From NCBI GenBank assembly GCA_028671895.1, contig CM053809.1, positions 9,035,501 to 9,099,500 on the forward strand: a DNA stretch of 64,000 bases, given 5' to 3'. Within the stretch, counting starts at the first letter, position 1; every line of letters begins with the position of its first letter. Of the stretch, positions 12,095 through 22,834 are shown piece by piece. The position numbers were made by a program, and so were the translations under genes. The notes beneath the pieces were generated by a model. The model searched no databases. It was not told the origin of the DNA and was given only the letters and a program-made list of their open reading frames with translations. The DNA comes from Oenanthe sinensis. Its lineage: Eukaryota; Streptophyta; Magnoliopsida; Apiales; Apiaceae.

Positions 12095-14054
12095 CTTTAC
12101 TCGTTTGAACTTGAAAATAACTTGTAGATTCATTCTTGACTCATTAGAACATAGAAACATCTTGTAAACTCTTTTAGGATCATTTTTGGCGCATTTGAAC
12201 ATGAAAATAATTCATCCCAACTTGAGACTTCATTATTGACTCGTTTGAACTTGGAAACAACTTATGTCTTCATTCTTGACTCGTTTGAACATGGAAATAA
12301 CTTGTAAACTCTTTTAGGATCATTCTTGGCTCATTTGAACTTGAAAGTAATTTGTAACAACTTGAGACTTCATTCTTTACTCGTTTGAACTTGAAATCAA
12401 CTTGTAGATTCATTATTGACTCATTAGAACATGGAAACAACTTGTAAACTCTTTTAGGATTATTTCTGGCGCATTTGAACATGAAAATAATTCATACCAA
12501 CTTGAGACTTCACTATTGACTCGTTTGAACATGGAAACAACTTATAGCTTCATTCTTGACTCGTTTGAACATGGAAACAACTTGTAAACTCTTTTAGGAT
12601 CATTCTTGGCTCAGTTGACCTTGAAAATAATTTGTAACAACTTGAGACATCATTCTTGATTCGTTTGAACATGGAAACTACTTATAGCTTCATTCTTGAC
12701 TCGTTTAAACATGGAAACAATTTGTAAACTCTTTTAGGATCATTCTTGGCTCATTTAAACTTGAAAATAATTTGTAACAACTTGAGACTTCATTCTTTAC
12801 TCGTTTGAACTTGAAAACAACTTGTAGATTCATTCTTGACTCATTAGAACATGGAAACAACTTGTAAACTCTTTTAGGATCATTTTTGGCGCATTTGAAC
12901 ATGAAAATAATTCATCCCAACTTGAGACTTCATTATTGACTCGTTTGAACATGGAAACAACTTATGTCTTCATTCTTGACTCGTTTGAACATGGAAATAA
13001 CTTGTAAACTCTTTTTGGATCGTTCTTGGCTCATTTGAACTTGAAAGTAATTTGTAACAACTTGAGACTTCATTCTTTACTCGTTTGAACATGGAAACAA
13101 CTTATGTCTTCATTCTTGACTCGTTTGAACATGGAAATAACTTGTAAACTCTTTTAGGATCATTCTTGGCTCATTTGAACTTGAAAGTAATTTGTAACAA
13201 CTTGAGACTTCATTCTTTACTCGTTTGAACTTGAAATCAACTTGTAGATTCATTATTGACTCATTAGAACATGGAAACAACTTCTAAACTCTTTTAGGAT
13301 CATTTTTGGCGCATTTGAACATGAAAATAATTCATACCAACTTGAGACTTCATTATTGACTCGTTTGAACATGGAAACAACTTATAGCTTCATTCTTGAC
13401 TCGTTTGAACATGGAAACAACTTGTAAACTCTTTTTGGATCGTTCTTGGCTCATTTGAACTTGAAAGTAATTTGTAACAACTTGAGACTTCATTCTTTAC
13501 TCGTTTGAACATGGAAACAACTTATGTCTTCATTCTTGACTCGTTTGAACATGGAAACAACTTGTAAACTCTTTTAGGATCATTCTTGGCTCAGTTGACC
13601 TTGAAAATAATTTGTAACAACTTGAGACATCATTCTTGATTCGTTTGAACATGGAAACTACTTATAGCTTCATTCTTGACTCGTTTAAACATGGAAACAA
13701 TTTGTAAACTCTTTTAGGATCATTTTTGGCGCATTTGAACATGAAAATAATTCATACCAACTTGAGACTTCATTATTGACTCGTTTGAACATGGAAACAA
13801 CTTATAGCTTCATTCTTGACTCGTTTGAACATGGAAACAACTTGTAAACTCTTTTAGGATCATTCTTGGTTCAGTTGACCTTGAAAATAATTTGTAACAA
13901 CTTGAGACTTCATTCTTGATTCGTTTGAACATGGAAACGACATATAGCTTCATTCTTGACTCGTTTAAACATGGAAAAACCTTGTAAACTCTATTAGGAT
14001 CATTCTTGGCTCATTTAAACTTGAAAATAATTTGTAACAACTTGAGACTTCATT
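12095..14054. repeat. 5-mer, then 7 monomers ending in a C/A hybrid, then D-C
   Basis: 12095-12794 is Ax-B2-A3-D-C. 12795-13774 is A-B2'-B2''-A3-B-D-C/A, where the last monomer (13635-13774) starts as C (CTTGATTCGT, CGTTTAAACATGG) and ends as A (TTTTTGGCGCATTTGAACATG). D at 13775 has the private change GGTTCAGTTG. Confidence 0.82.
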
Positions 14055-15174
14055 CTTTACTCGTTTGAACTTGAAATCAACTTGTAGATTCATTCTTGAC
14101 TCATTAGAACATGGAAACAACTTGTAAACTCTTTTAGGATCATTTTTGGCGCATTTGAACATGAAAATAATTCATCCCAACTTGAGACTTCATTATTGAC
14201 TCGTTTGAACATGGAAACAACTTATGTCTTCATTCTTGACTCGTTTGAACATGGAAATAACTTGTAAACTCTTTTAGGATCGTTCTTGGCTCATTGGAAC
14301 TTGAAAGTAATTTGTAACAACTTGAGACTTCATTCTTTACTCGTTTGAACTTGAAATCAACTTGTAGATTCCTTATTGACTCATTAGAACATGGAAACAA
14401 CTTGTAAACTCTTTTAGGATCATTTTTGGCGCATTTGAACATGAAAATAATTCATACCAACTTGAGACTTCATTATTGACTCGTTTGAACATGGAAACAA
14501 CTTATAGCTTCATTCTTGACTCGTTTGAACATGGAAACAACTTGTAAACTCTTTTGGGATCATTCTTGGCTCAGTTGACCTTGAAAATAATTTGTAACAA
14601 CTTGAGACATCATTCTTGATTCGTTTGAACATCGAAACGACTTACAGCTTCATTCTTCACTCGTTTAAACATGGAAACAATTTGTAAAGGCTTTTAGGAT
14701 CATTCTTGGCTCATTTAAACTTGAAAATAATTTGTAACAACTTGAGACTTCATTCTTTACTCGTTTGAACTTGAAAACAACTTCTAGATTCATTCTTGAC
14801 TCATTAGAACATGGAAACAACTTGTAAACTCTTTTAGGATTATTTTTGGCGCATTTGAACATGAAAATAATTCATCCCAACTTGAGACTTCATTATTGAC
14901 TCGTTTGAACATGGAAACAACTTATGTCTTCATTCTTGACTCGTTTGAACATGGAAATAACTTGTAAACTCTTTTAGGATCATTCTTGGCTCATTTGAAC
15001 TTGAAAGTAATTTGTAACAACTTGAGACTTCATTCTTGATTCATTTGAACATGGAAACGACTTATAGCTTCATTCTTGACTCGTTTAAACATGGAAACAA
15101 CTTGTAAACTCTATTAGGATCATTCTTGGCTCATTTAAACTTGAAAATAATTTGTAACAACTTTAGACTTCATT
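14055..15174. repeat. 5-mer A2-B2-A3-D-C plus 3-mer A-B2-C
   Basis: Copy of 8536-9655 displaced by 5519 bp, including the CATCGAAAC C monomer at 14615 and the CTTGATTCAT C at 15035. Private changes here include GATTCCTTATTG and CTTTTGGGATC. Confidence 0.85.
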
Positions 15175-15834
15175 CTTTACTCGTTTGAACTTGAAAATAA
15201 CTTGTAGATTCATTCTTGACTCATTAGAACATAGAAACATCTTGTAAACTCTTTTAGGATCATTTTTGGCGCATTTGAACATGAAAATAATTCATCCCAA
15301 CTTGAGACTTCATTATTGACTCGTTTGAACATGGAAATAACTTGTAAACTCTTTTAGGATCATTCTTGGCTCATTTGAACTTGAAAGTAATTTGTAACAA
15401 CTTGAGACTTCATTCTTTACTCGTTTGAACTTGAAATCAACTTGTAGATTCATTATTGACTCATTAGAACATGGAAACAACTTGTAAACTCTTTTAGGAT
15501 TATTTTTGGCGCATTTGAACATGAAAATAATTCATACCAACTTGAGACTTCATTATTGACTCGTTTGAACATGGAAACAACTTATAGCTTCATTCTTGAC
15601 TCATTTGAACATGGAAACAACTTGTAAACTCTTTTAGGATCATTCTTGGCTCAGTTGACCTTGAAAATAATTTGTAACAACTTGAGACTTCATTCTTGAT
15701 TCGTTTGAACATGGAAACGACTTATAGCTTCATTCTTGACTCGTTTAAACATGGAAACAACTTGTAAACTCTATTAGGATCATTCTTGGCTCATTTAAAC
15801 TTGAAAATAATTTGTAACAACTTTAGACTTCATT
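15175..15834. repeat. 5-mer with 100-bp truncated B
   Basis: Same order and same 40-bp loss (15315-15414) as 9656-10314, displaced by 5519 bp. The C here is full length, so the 1-bp deletion near 10189 arose after, or was lost from, the shared ancestor. Confidence 0.88.
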
Positions 15835-17234
15835 CTTTACTCGTTTGAACTTGAAAATAACTTGTAGATTCATTCTTGACTCATTAGAACATAGAAACAT
15901 CTTGTAAACTCTTTTAGGATCATTTTTGGCGCATTTGAACATGAAAATAATTCATCCCAACTTGAGACTTCATTATTGACTCGTTTGAACTTGGAAACAA
16001 CTTATGTCTTCATTCTTGACTCGTTTGAACATGGAAATAACTTGTAAACTCTTTTAGGATCATTCTTGGCTCATTTGAACTTGAAAGTAATTTGTAACAA
16101 CTTGAGACTTCATTCTTTACTCGTTTGAACTTGAAATCAACTTGTAGATTCATTATTGACTCATTAGAACATGGAAACAACTTGTAAACTCTTTTAGGAT
16201 TATTTTTGGCGCATTTGAACATGAAAATAATTCATACCAACTTGAGACTTGATTATTGACTCGTTTGAACATGGAAACAACTTATAGCTTCATTCTTGAC
16301 TCGTTTGAACATGGAAACAACTTGTAAACTCTTTTAGGATCATTCTTGCCTCAGTTGACCTTGAAAATAATTCGTAACAACTTGAGACTTCATTCTTGAT
16401 TCGTTTGAACATGGAAACGACTTATAGCTTCATTCTTGACTCGTTTAAACATGGAAACAACTTGTAAACTCTTTTAGGATCATTCTTGGCTTATTTAAAC
16501 TTGAAAATAATTTGTAACAACTTGAGACTTCATTCTTTACTTGTTTGAACTTGAAAACAACTTGTAGATTCATTCTTGACTCATTAGAACATTGAAACAA
16601 CTTGTAAACTCTTTTAGGATCATTTTTGGCGCATTTGAACATGAAAATAATTCATCCCAACTTGAGACTTCATTATTGACTCGTTTGAACATGGAAACAA
16701 CTTATGTCTTCATTCTTGACTCGTTTGAACATGGAAATAACTTGTAAACTCTTTTAGGATCGTTCTTGGCTCATTGGAACTTGAAAGTAATTTGTAACAA
16801 CTTGAGACTTCATTCTTTACTCGTTTGAACTTGAAATCAACTTGTAGATTCATTATTGACTCATTAGAACATGGAAACAACTTGTAAACTCTTTTAGGAT
16901 CATTTCTGGCGCATTTGAACATGAAAATAATTCATACCAACTTGAGACTTCATTATTGACTCGTTTGAACAAGGAAACAACTTACAGCTTCATTCTTGAC
17001 TCGTTTGAACATGGAAACAACTTGTAAACTCTTTTAGGATCATTCTTGGCTCAGTTGACCTTGAAAATAATTTGTAACAACTTGAGACATCATTCTTGAT
17101 TCGTTTGAACATGGAAACGACTTATAGCTTCATTCTTGACTCGTTTAAACATGGAAACAATTTGTAAACTCTTTTAGGATCATTCTTGGCTCATTTAAAC
17201 TTGAAAATAATTTCTAACAACTTGAGACTTCATT
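15835..17234. repeat. Two 5-mers leading into the regular HOR domain
   Basis: 15835-16534 is Ax-B2-A3-D-C with TTCGTAAC, CTTGCCTCAG and GATTATTGAC in D. 16535-17234 is A-B2-A3-D-C, the first block with AACAAGG in D, as in the canonical 7-mer. Confidence 0.83.
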
Positions 17235-17374
17235 CTTTACTCGTTTGAACTTGAAAACAACTTGTAGATTCATTCTTGAATCATTAGAACATGGAAACAA
17301 CTTGTAAACTCTTTTAGGATCATTTTTGGCGCATTTGAATATGAAAATAATTCATACCAACTTGAGACTTCATT
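17235..17374. repeat. Monomer A1 (reference copy)
   Basis: Subrepeats 40+50+50. Diagnostic bases: GAAAACAACTTG in the first subrepeat, CTTGAATCAT at the start of the second, and GCATTTGAATATG in the third, where other A monomers have GAACATG. The third subrepeat contains the small dyad ATGAA-AATAA-TTCAT (5-bp arms, 5-bp loop). The GAATATG variant removes the ATG used by the open frames on the minus strand, so A1 lacks them. A1 opens each of the commonest HORs. Confidence 0.9.
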
Positions 17375-17514
17375 ATTGACTCGTTTATACATGGAAACAA
17401 CTTATAGCTTCATTCTTGACTCGTTTGAACATGAAAATAACTTGTAAACTCTTTTAGGATCATTCTTGGCTCATTTGAACTTGAAAGTAATTTGTAACAA
17501 CTTGAGACTTCATT
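17375..17514. repeat. Monomer B1 (reference copy)
   Basis: B-like monomer marked by TCGTTTATACATGG in the first subrepeat, GAACATGAAAATAACTTG in the second, and CTTGGCTCATTTGAACTTGA followed by AAGTAATTTG in the third. It follows A1 in nearly every HOR. In seven copies (31095, 35435, 41455, 44675, 49015, 54895, 57555) the first subrepeat ends TTCAGTC instead of TTCATTC; these copies mark the start of the D-A4 containing HORs. Confidence 0.9.
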
Positions 17515-17654
17515 CTTTACTCGTTTGAACTTGAAATCAACTTGTAGATCCATTCTTGACTCATTAGAACATGGAAACAACTTGTAAACTCTTTTAGGAT
17601 CATTTTTGGCGCATTTGAAAATGAAAATAATTCATCCCAACTTGAGACTTCATT
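17515..17654. repeat. Monomer A2 (reference copy)
   Basis: A-class monomer with GAAATCAACTTG in the first subrepeat, CTTGACTCATTAGAAC in the second, and TTTTTGGCGCATTTGAACATG (typical copies) in the third. This copy has two private changes: AGATCCATT and GAAAATG in place of GAACATG. It is usually followed by B2 through a CATCCCAACTTG junction, or by E or D through CATACCAACTTG. Confidence 0.88.
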
Positions 17655-17794
17655 ATTGACTCGTTTGAACATGGAAACAACTTATGTCTTCATTCTTGAC
17701 TCGTTTGAACATGGAAATAACTTGTAAACTCTTTTAGGATCGTTCTTGGCTCATTGGAACTTGAAAGTAATTTGTAACAACTTGAGACTTCATT
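17655..17794. repeat. Monomer B2 (reference copy)
   Basis: B-like monomer marked by CTTATGTCTTCATT in the first subrepeat, GGATCGTTC at the second/third junction, and CTCATTGGAAC (CTCATTGAAAC in most copies after 27035). A left-zone relative, B2', has CTTTTTGGATCGTT and CTCATTTGAAC; another, B2'', has the B2 body with a CTTTACTCGT start (841, 4341, 6716, 11295, 13075). Confidence 0.88.
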
Positions 17795-17934
17795 CTTTAC
17801 TCGTTTGAACTTGAAATCAACTTGTAGATTCATTATTGACTCATTAGAACATGGAAACAACTTGTAAACTCTTTTAGGATCATTTCTGGCGCATTTGAAC
17901 ATGAAAATAATTCATACCAACTTGAGACTTCATT
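17795..17934. repeat. Monomer A3 (reference copy)
   Basis: A-class monomer identified by ATTATTGACTCATTAGAAC at the first/second subrepeat boundary and CATTTCTGGCGCAT in the third. It links B2 to D in the 7-mer. A variant with CTTCTAAAC and a CTTTCTTTAC start (A3') occurs inside the 13-mer HOR, for example at 31935, 36275, 45515, 49855, 58395 and 62735. Confidence 0.88.
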
Positions 17935-18074
17935 ATTGACTCGTTTGAACAAGGAAACAACTTATAGCTTCATTCTTGACTCGTTTGAACATGGAAACAA
18001 CTTGTAAACTCTTTTAGGATCATTCTTGGCTCAGTTGACCTTGAAAATAATTTGTAACAACTTGAGACATCATT
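17935..18074. repeat. Monomer D (reference copy)
   Basis: B-like monomer recognised by GGCTCAGTTGACCTTGAAAA in the third subrepeat and, in this zone, GTTTGAACAAGGAAAC in the first. It is followed by C without an A monomer between. A D' variant has GATTATTGACTCGTTTGAA at its start and CATTCTTGCCTCAG (for example 31655, 35995, 41735, 45235, 49575, 50555, 55455, 58115, 61755, 62455). Confidence 0.9.
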
Positions 18075-18214
18075 CTTGATTCGTTTGAACATGGAAACGA
18101 CTTATAGCTTCATTCTTGACTCGTTTAAACATGGAAACAATTTGTAAACTCTTTTAGGATCATTCTTGGCTCATTTAAACTTGAAAATAATTTGTAACAA
18201 CTTGAGACTTCATT
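18075..18214. repeat. Monomer C (reference copy), with GTTTAAAC and a TTCG motif
   Basis: B-like monomer starting CTTGATTCGTTTGAACATGG, followed by AAACGACTTATAGC. The second subrepeat has CGTTTAAACATGG, which holds the 8-bp palindrome GTTTAAAC (18123-18130), and the third has CTCATTTAAACTTG. It closes each 7-, 6- and 5-mer HOR in this zone. Left-zone copies vary: AAAAACCTTG with CTCTATTAGG (1401, 2101, 5596, 7836, 13915), or CATCGAAACGACTTACAGC with AAAGGC (9096, 11715, 14615). Confidence 0.9.
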
Positions 18215-19894
18215 CTTTACTCGTTTGAACTTGAAAAAAACTTGTAGATTCATTCTTGAATCATTAGAACATGGAAACAACTTGTAAACTCTTTTAGGAT
18301 CATTTTTGGCGCATTTGAATATGAAAATAATTCATACCAACTTGAGACTTCATTATTGACTCGTTTATACATGGAAACAACTTATAGCTTCATTCTTGAC
18401 TCGTTTGAACATGAAAATAACTTGTAAACTCTTTTAGGATCATTCTTGGCTCATTTGAACTTGAAAGTAATTTGTAACAACTTGAGACTTCATTCTTTAC
18501 TCGTTTGAACTTGAAATCAACTTGTAGATTCATTCTTGACTCATTAGAACATGGAAACAACTTGTAAACTCTTTTAGGATCATTTTTGGCGCATTTGAAC
18601 ATGAAAATAATTCATCCCAACTTGAGACTTCATTATTGACTCGTTTGAACATGGAAACAACTTATGTCTTCATTCTTGACTCGTTTGAACATGGAAATAA
18701 CTTGTAAACTCTTTTAGGATCGTTCTTGGCTCATTGGAACTTGAAAGTAATTTGTAACAACTTGAGACTTCATTCTTTACTCGTTTGAACTTGAAATCAA
18801 CTTGTAGATTCATTATTGACTCATTAGAACATGGAAACAACTTGTAAACTCTTTTAGGATCATTTCTGGCGCATTTGAACATGAAAATAATTCATACCAA
18901 CTTGAGACTTCATTATTGACTCGTTTGAACAAGGAAACAACTTATAGCTTCATTCTTGACTCGTTTGAACATGGAAACAACTTGTAAACTCTTTTAGGAT
19001 CATTCTTGGCTCAGTTGACCTTGAAAATAATTTGTAACAACTTGAGACATCATTCTTGATTCGTTTGAACATGGAAACGACTTATAGCTTCATTCTTGAC
19101 TCGTTTAAACATGGAAACAATTTGTAAACTCTTTTAGGATCATTCTGGGCTCATTTAAACTTGAAAATAATTTGTAACAACTTGAGACTTCATTCTTTAC
19201 TCGTTTGAACTTGAAAACAACTTGTAGATTCATTCTTGAATCATTAGAACATGGAAACAACTTGTAAATTCTTTTAGGATCATTTTTGGCGCATTTGAAT
19301 ATGAAAATAATTCATACCAACTTGAGACTTCATTATTGACTCGTTTATACATGGAAACAACTTATAGCTTCATTCTTGACTCGTTTGAACATGAAAATAA
19401 CTTGTAAACTCTTTTAGGATAATTCTTGGCTCATTTGAACTTTAAAGTAATTTGTAACAACTTGAGACTTCATTCTTTACTCGTTTGAACTTGAAATCAA
19501 CTTGTAGATTCATTCTTGACTCATTAGAACATGGAAACAACTTGTAAACTCTTTTAGGATCATTTCTGGCGCATTTGAACATGAAAATAATTCATACCAA
19601 CTTGAGACTTCATTATTGACTCGTTTGAACAAGGAAACAACTTATAGCTTCATTCTTGACTCGTTTGAACATGGAAACAACTTGTAAACTCTTTTAGGAT
19701 CATTCTTGGCTCAGTTGACCTTGAAAATAATTTGTAACAACTTGAGACATCATTCTTGATTCGTTTGAACATGGAAACGACTTATAGCTTCATTCTTGAC
19801 TCGTTTAAACATGGAAACAATTTGTAAACTCTTTTAGGATATTTCTTGGCTCATTTAAACTTGAAAATAATTTGTAACAATTTGAGACTTCATT
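18215..19894. repeat. 7-mer (18215-19194) plus 5-mer (19195-19894)
   Basis: The 5-mer is A1-B1-A2/A3-D-C. Its third monomer starts like A2 (CATTCTTGACTCATTAG) and ends like A3 (CATTTCTGGC), as expected if a 280-bp B2-A3 step was lost by exchange between A2 and A3 in register. The B1 third subrepeat starts CTTTAAAG in this lineage. Confidence 0.88.
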
Positions 19895-22834
19895 CTTTAC
19901 TCGTTTGAACTTGAAAACAACTTGTAGATTCATTCTTGAATCATTAGAACATGGAAACAACTTGTAAACTCTTTTAGGATCATTTTTGGCGCATTTGAAT
20001 ATGAAAATAATTCATACCAACTTGAGACTTCATTATTGACTCGTTTATACATGGAAACAACTTATAGCTTCATTCTTGACTCGTTTGAACATGAAAATAA
20101 CTTGTAAACTCTTTTAGGATCATTCTTGGCTCATTTGAACTTGAAAGTAATTTGTAACAACTTGAGACTTCATTCTTTACTCGTTTGAACTTGAAATCAA
20201 CTTGTAGATTCCTTCTTGACTCATTAGAACATGGAAACAACTTGTAAACTCTTTTAGGATCATTTTTGGCGCATTTGAACATGAAAATAATTCATCCCAA
20301 CTTGAGACTTCATTATTGACTCGTTTGAACATGGAAACAACTTATGTCTTCATTCTTGACTCGTTTGAACATGGAAATAACTTGTAAACTCTTTTAGGAT
20401 CGTTCTTGGCTCATTGGAACTTGAAAGTAATTTGTAACAACTTGAGACTTCATTCTTTACTCGTTTGAACTTGAAATCAACTTGTAGATTCATTATTGAC
20501 TCATTAGAACATGGAAACAACTTGTAAACTCTTTTAGGATCATTTCTGGCGCATTTGAACATGAAAATAATTCATACCAACTTGAGACTTCATTATTGAC
20601 TCGTTTGAACAAGGAAACAACTTATAGCTTCATTCTTGACTCGTTTGAACATGGAAACAACTTGTAAACTCTTTTAGGATCATTCTTGGCTCAGTTGACC
20701 TTGAAAATAATTTGTAACAACTTGAGACATCATTCTTGATTCGTTTGAACATGGAAACGACTTATAGCTTCATTCTTGACTCGTTTAAACATGGAAACAA
20801 TTTGTAAACTCTTTTAGGATCATTCTTGGCTCATTTAAACTTGAAAATAATTTGTAACAACTTGAGACTTCATTCTTTACTCGTTTGAACTTGAAAACAA
20901 CTTGTAGATTCATTCTTGAATCATTAGAACATGGAAACAACTTGTAAACTCTTTTAGGATCATTTTTGGCGCATTTGAATATGAAAATAATTCATACCAA
21001 CTTGAGACTTCATTATTGACTCGTTTATACATGGAAACAACTTATAGCTTCATTCTTGACTCGTTTGAACATGAAAATAACTTGTAAACTCTTTTAGGAT
21101 CATTCTTGGCTCATTTGAACTTTAAAGTAATTTGTAACAACTTGAGACTTCATTCTTTACTCGTTTGAACTTGAAATCAACTTGTAGATTCATTCTTGAC
21201 TCATTAGAACATGGAAACAACTTGTAAACTCTTTTAGGATCATTTCTGGCGCATTTGAACATGAAAATAATTCATACCAACTTGAGACTTCATTATTGAC
21301 TCGTTTGAACAAGGAAACAACTTATAGCTTCATTCTTGACTCGTTTGAACATGGAAACAACTTGTAAACTCTTTTAGGATCATTCTTGGCTCAGTTGACC
21401 TTGAAAATAATTTGTAACAACTTGAGACATCATTCTTGATTCGTTTGAACATGGAAACGACTTATAGCTTCATTCTTGACTCGTTTAAACATGGAAACAA
21501 TTTGTAAACTCTTTTAGGATCATTCTTGGCTCATTTAAACTTGAAAATAATTTGTAACAACTTGAGACTTCATTCTTTACTCGTTTGAACTTGAAAACAA
21601 CTTGTAGATTCATTCTTGAATCATTAGAACATGGAAACAACTTGTAAACTCTTTTAGGATCATTTTTGGCGCATTTGAATATGAAAATAATTCATACCAA
21701 CTTGAGACTTCATTATTGACTCGTTTATACATGGAAACAACTTATAGCTTCATTCTTGACTCGTTTGAACATGAAAATAACTTGTAAACTCTTTTAGGAT
21801 CATTCTTGGCTCATTTGAACTTTAAAGTAATTTGTAACAACTTGAGACTTCATTCTTTACTCGTTTGAACTTGAAATCAACTTGTAGATTCATTCTTGAC
21901 TCATTAGAACATGGAAACAACTTGTAAACTCTTTTAGGATCATTTCTGGCGCATTTGAACATGAAAATAATTCATACCAACTTGAGACTTCATTATTGAC
22001 TCGTTTGAACAAGGAAACAACTTATAGCTTCATTCTTGACTCGTTTGAACATGGAAACAACTTGTAAACTCTTTTAGGATCATTCTTGGCTCAGTTGACC
22101 TTGAAAATAATTTGTAACAACTTGAGACATCATTCTTGATTCGTTTGAACATGGAAACGACTTATAGCTTCATTCTTGACTCGTTTAAACATGGAAACAA
22201 TTTGTAAACTCTTTTAGGATCATTCTTGGCTCATTTAAACTTGAAAATAATTTGTAACAACTTGAGACTTCATTCTTTACTCGTTTGAACTTGAAAACAA
22301 CTTGTAGATTCATTCTTGAATCATTAGAACATGGAAACAACTTGTAAACTCTTTTAGGATCGTTCTTGACTCATTGGAACTTGAAAGTAATTTGTAACAA
22401 CTTGAGACTTCATTCTTTACTCGTTTGAACTTGAAATCAACTTGTAGATTCATTATTGACTCATTAAAACATGGAAACAACTTGTAAACTCTTTTAGGAT
22501 CATTTCTGGCGCATTTGAACATGAAAATAATTCATACCAACTTGAGACTTCATTATTGACTCGTTTGAACAAGGAAACAACTTATAGCTTCATTCTTGAC
22601 TCGTTTGAACATGGAAACAACTTGTAAACTCTTTTAGGATCATTCTTGGCTCAGTTGACCTTGAAAATAATTTGTAACAACTTGAGACATCATTCTTGAT
22701 TCGTTTGAACATGGAAACGACTTATAGCTTCATTCTTGACTCGTTTAAACATGGAAACAATTTGTAAACTCTTTTAGGATCATTCTTGGCTCATTTAAAC
22801 TTGAAAATAATTTGTAACAACTTGAGACTTCATT
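19895..22834. repeat. 7-mer, two 5-mers, then a 4-mer with A1/B2 hybrid
   Basis: 19895-20874 is the 7-mer; 20875-21574 and 21575-22274 are 5-mers with the CTTTAAAG marker. 22275-22834 is hybrid-A3-D-C, where the first monomer is A1 for its first two subrepeats and B2-like for its third (GATCGTTCTTGACTCATTGG). Confidence 0.86.

Larger units (their letters stand above)
1..15414. repeat. Left zone: irregular HORs with length lesions
   Basis: Monomer order here is variable (5-mer, 6-mer, 9-mer and 11-mer runs) and the 140-bp phase is broken five times: -5 bp near 4973, -40 bp at 9796, -1 bp near 10189, -40 bp at 11855 and -40 bp at 15315. A common run is Ax-B2-A3-D-C (700 bp), where Ax has AAATAAC in its first subrepeat and CATAGAAACATC in its second. 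The A1-B1 pair that dominates further right occurs only at 1, 2521 and 3501. More point variants and more lesions suggest an older or less recently homogenised part of the array; that is inference. Confidence 0.9.
17235..18214. repeat. Canonical 980-bp HOR (7-mer A1-B1-A2-B2-A3-D-C)
   Basis: Seven distinguishable 140-bp monomers occur in this order and the same order repeats immediately at 18215-19194. Further full copies start at 2521, 19895, 26615, 29975, 32775, 34315, 37115, 39635, 42015, 43555, 46355, 47895, 53075, 55735 and 59235. The order looks like three A+B dimers (280 bp) plus one extra B-like monomer, since D is followed directly by C without an A between. Confidence 0.93.

Noticed and set aside
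17355..17374. ATGAA-AATAA-TTCAT dyad in A monomers as a protein-binding site or hairpin gene element
   Set aside because: Arms are only 5 bp and A/T-rich, so such a dyad is expected by chance in a sequence of this composition. It is repeated only because the monomer is repeated.
22275..22414. Monomer at 22275 as a separate new monomer type
   Set aside because: Its first two subrepeats match A1 and its third matches B2, so a hybrid explains it without a new type.
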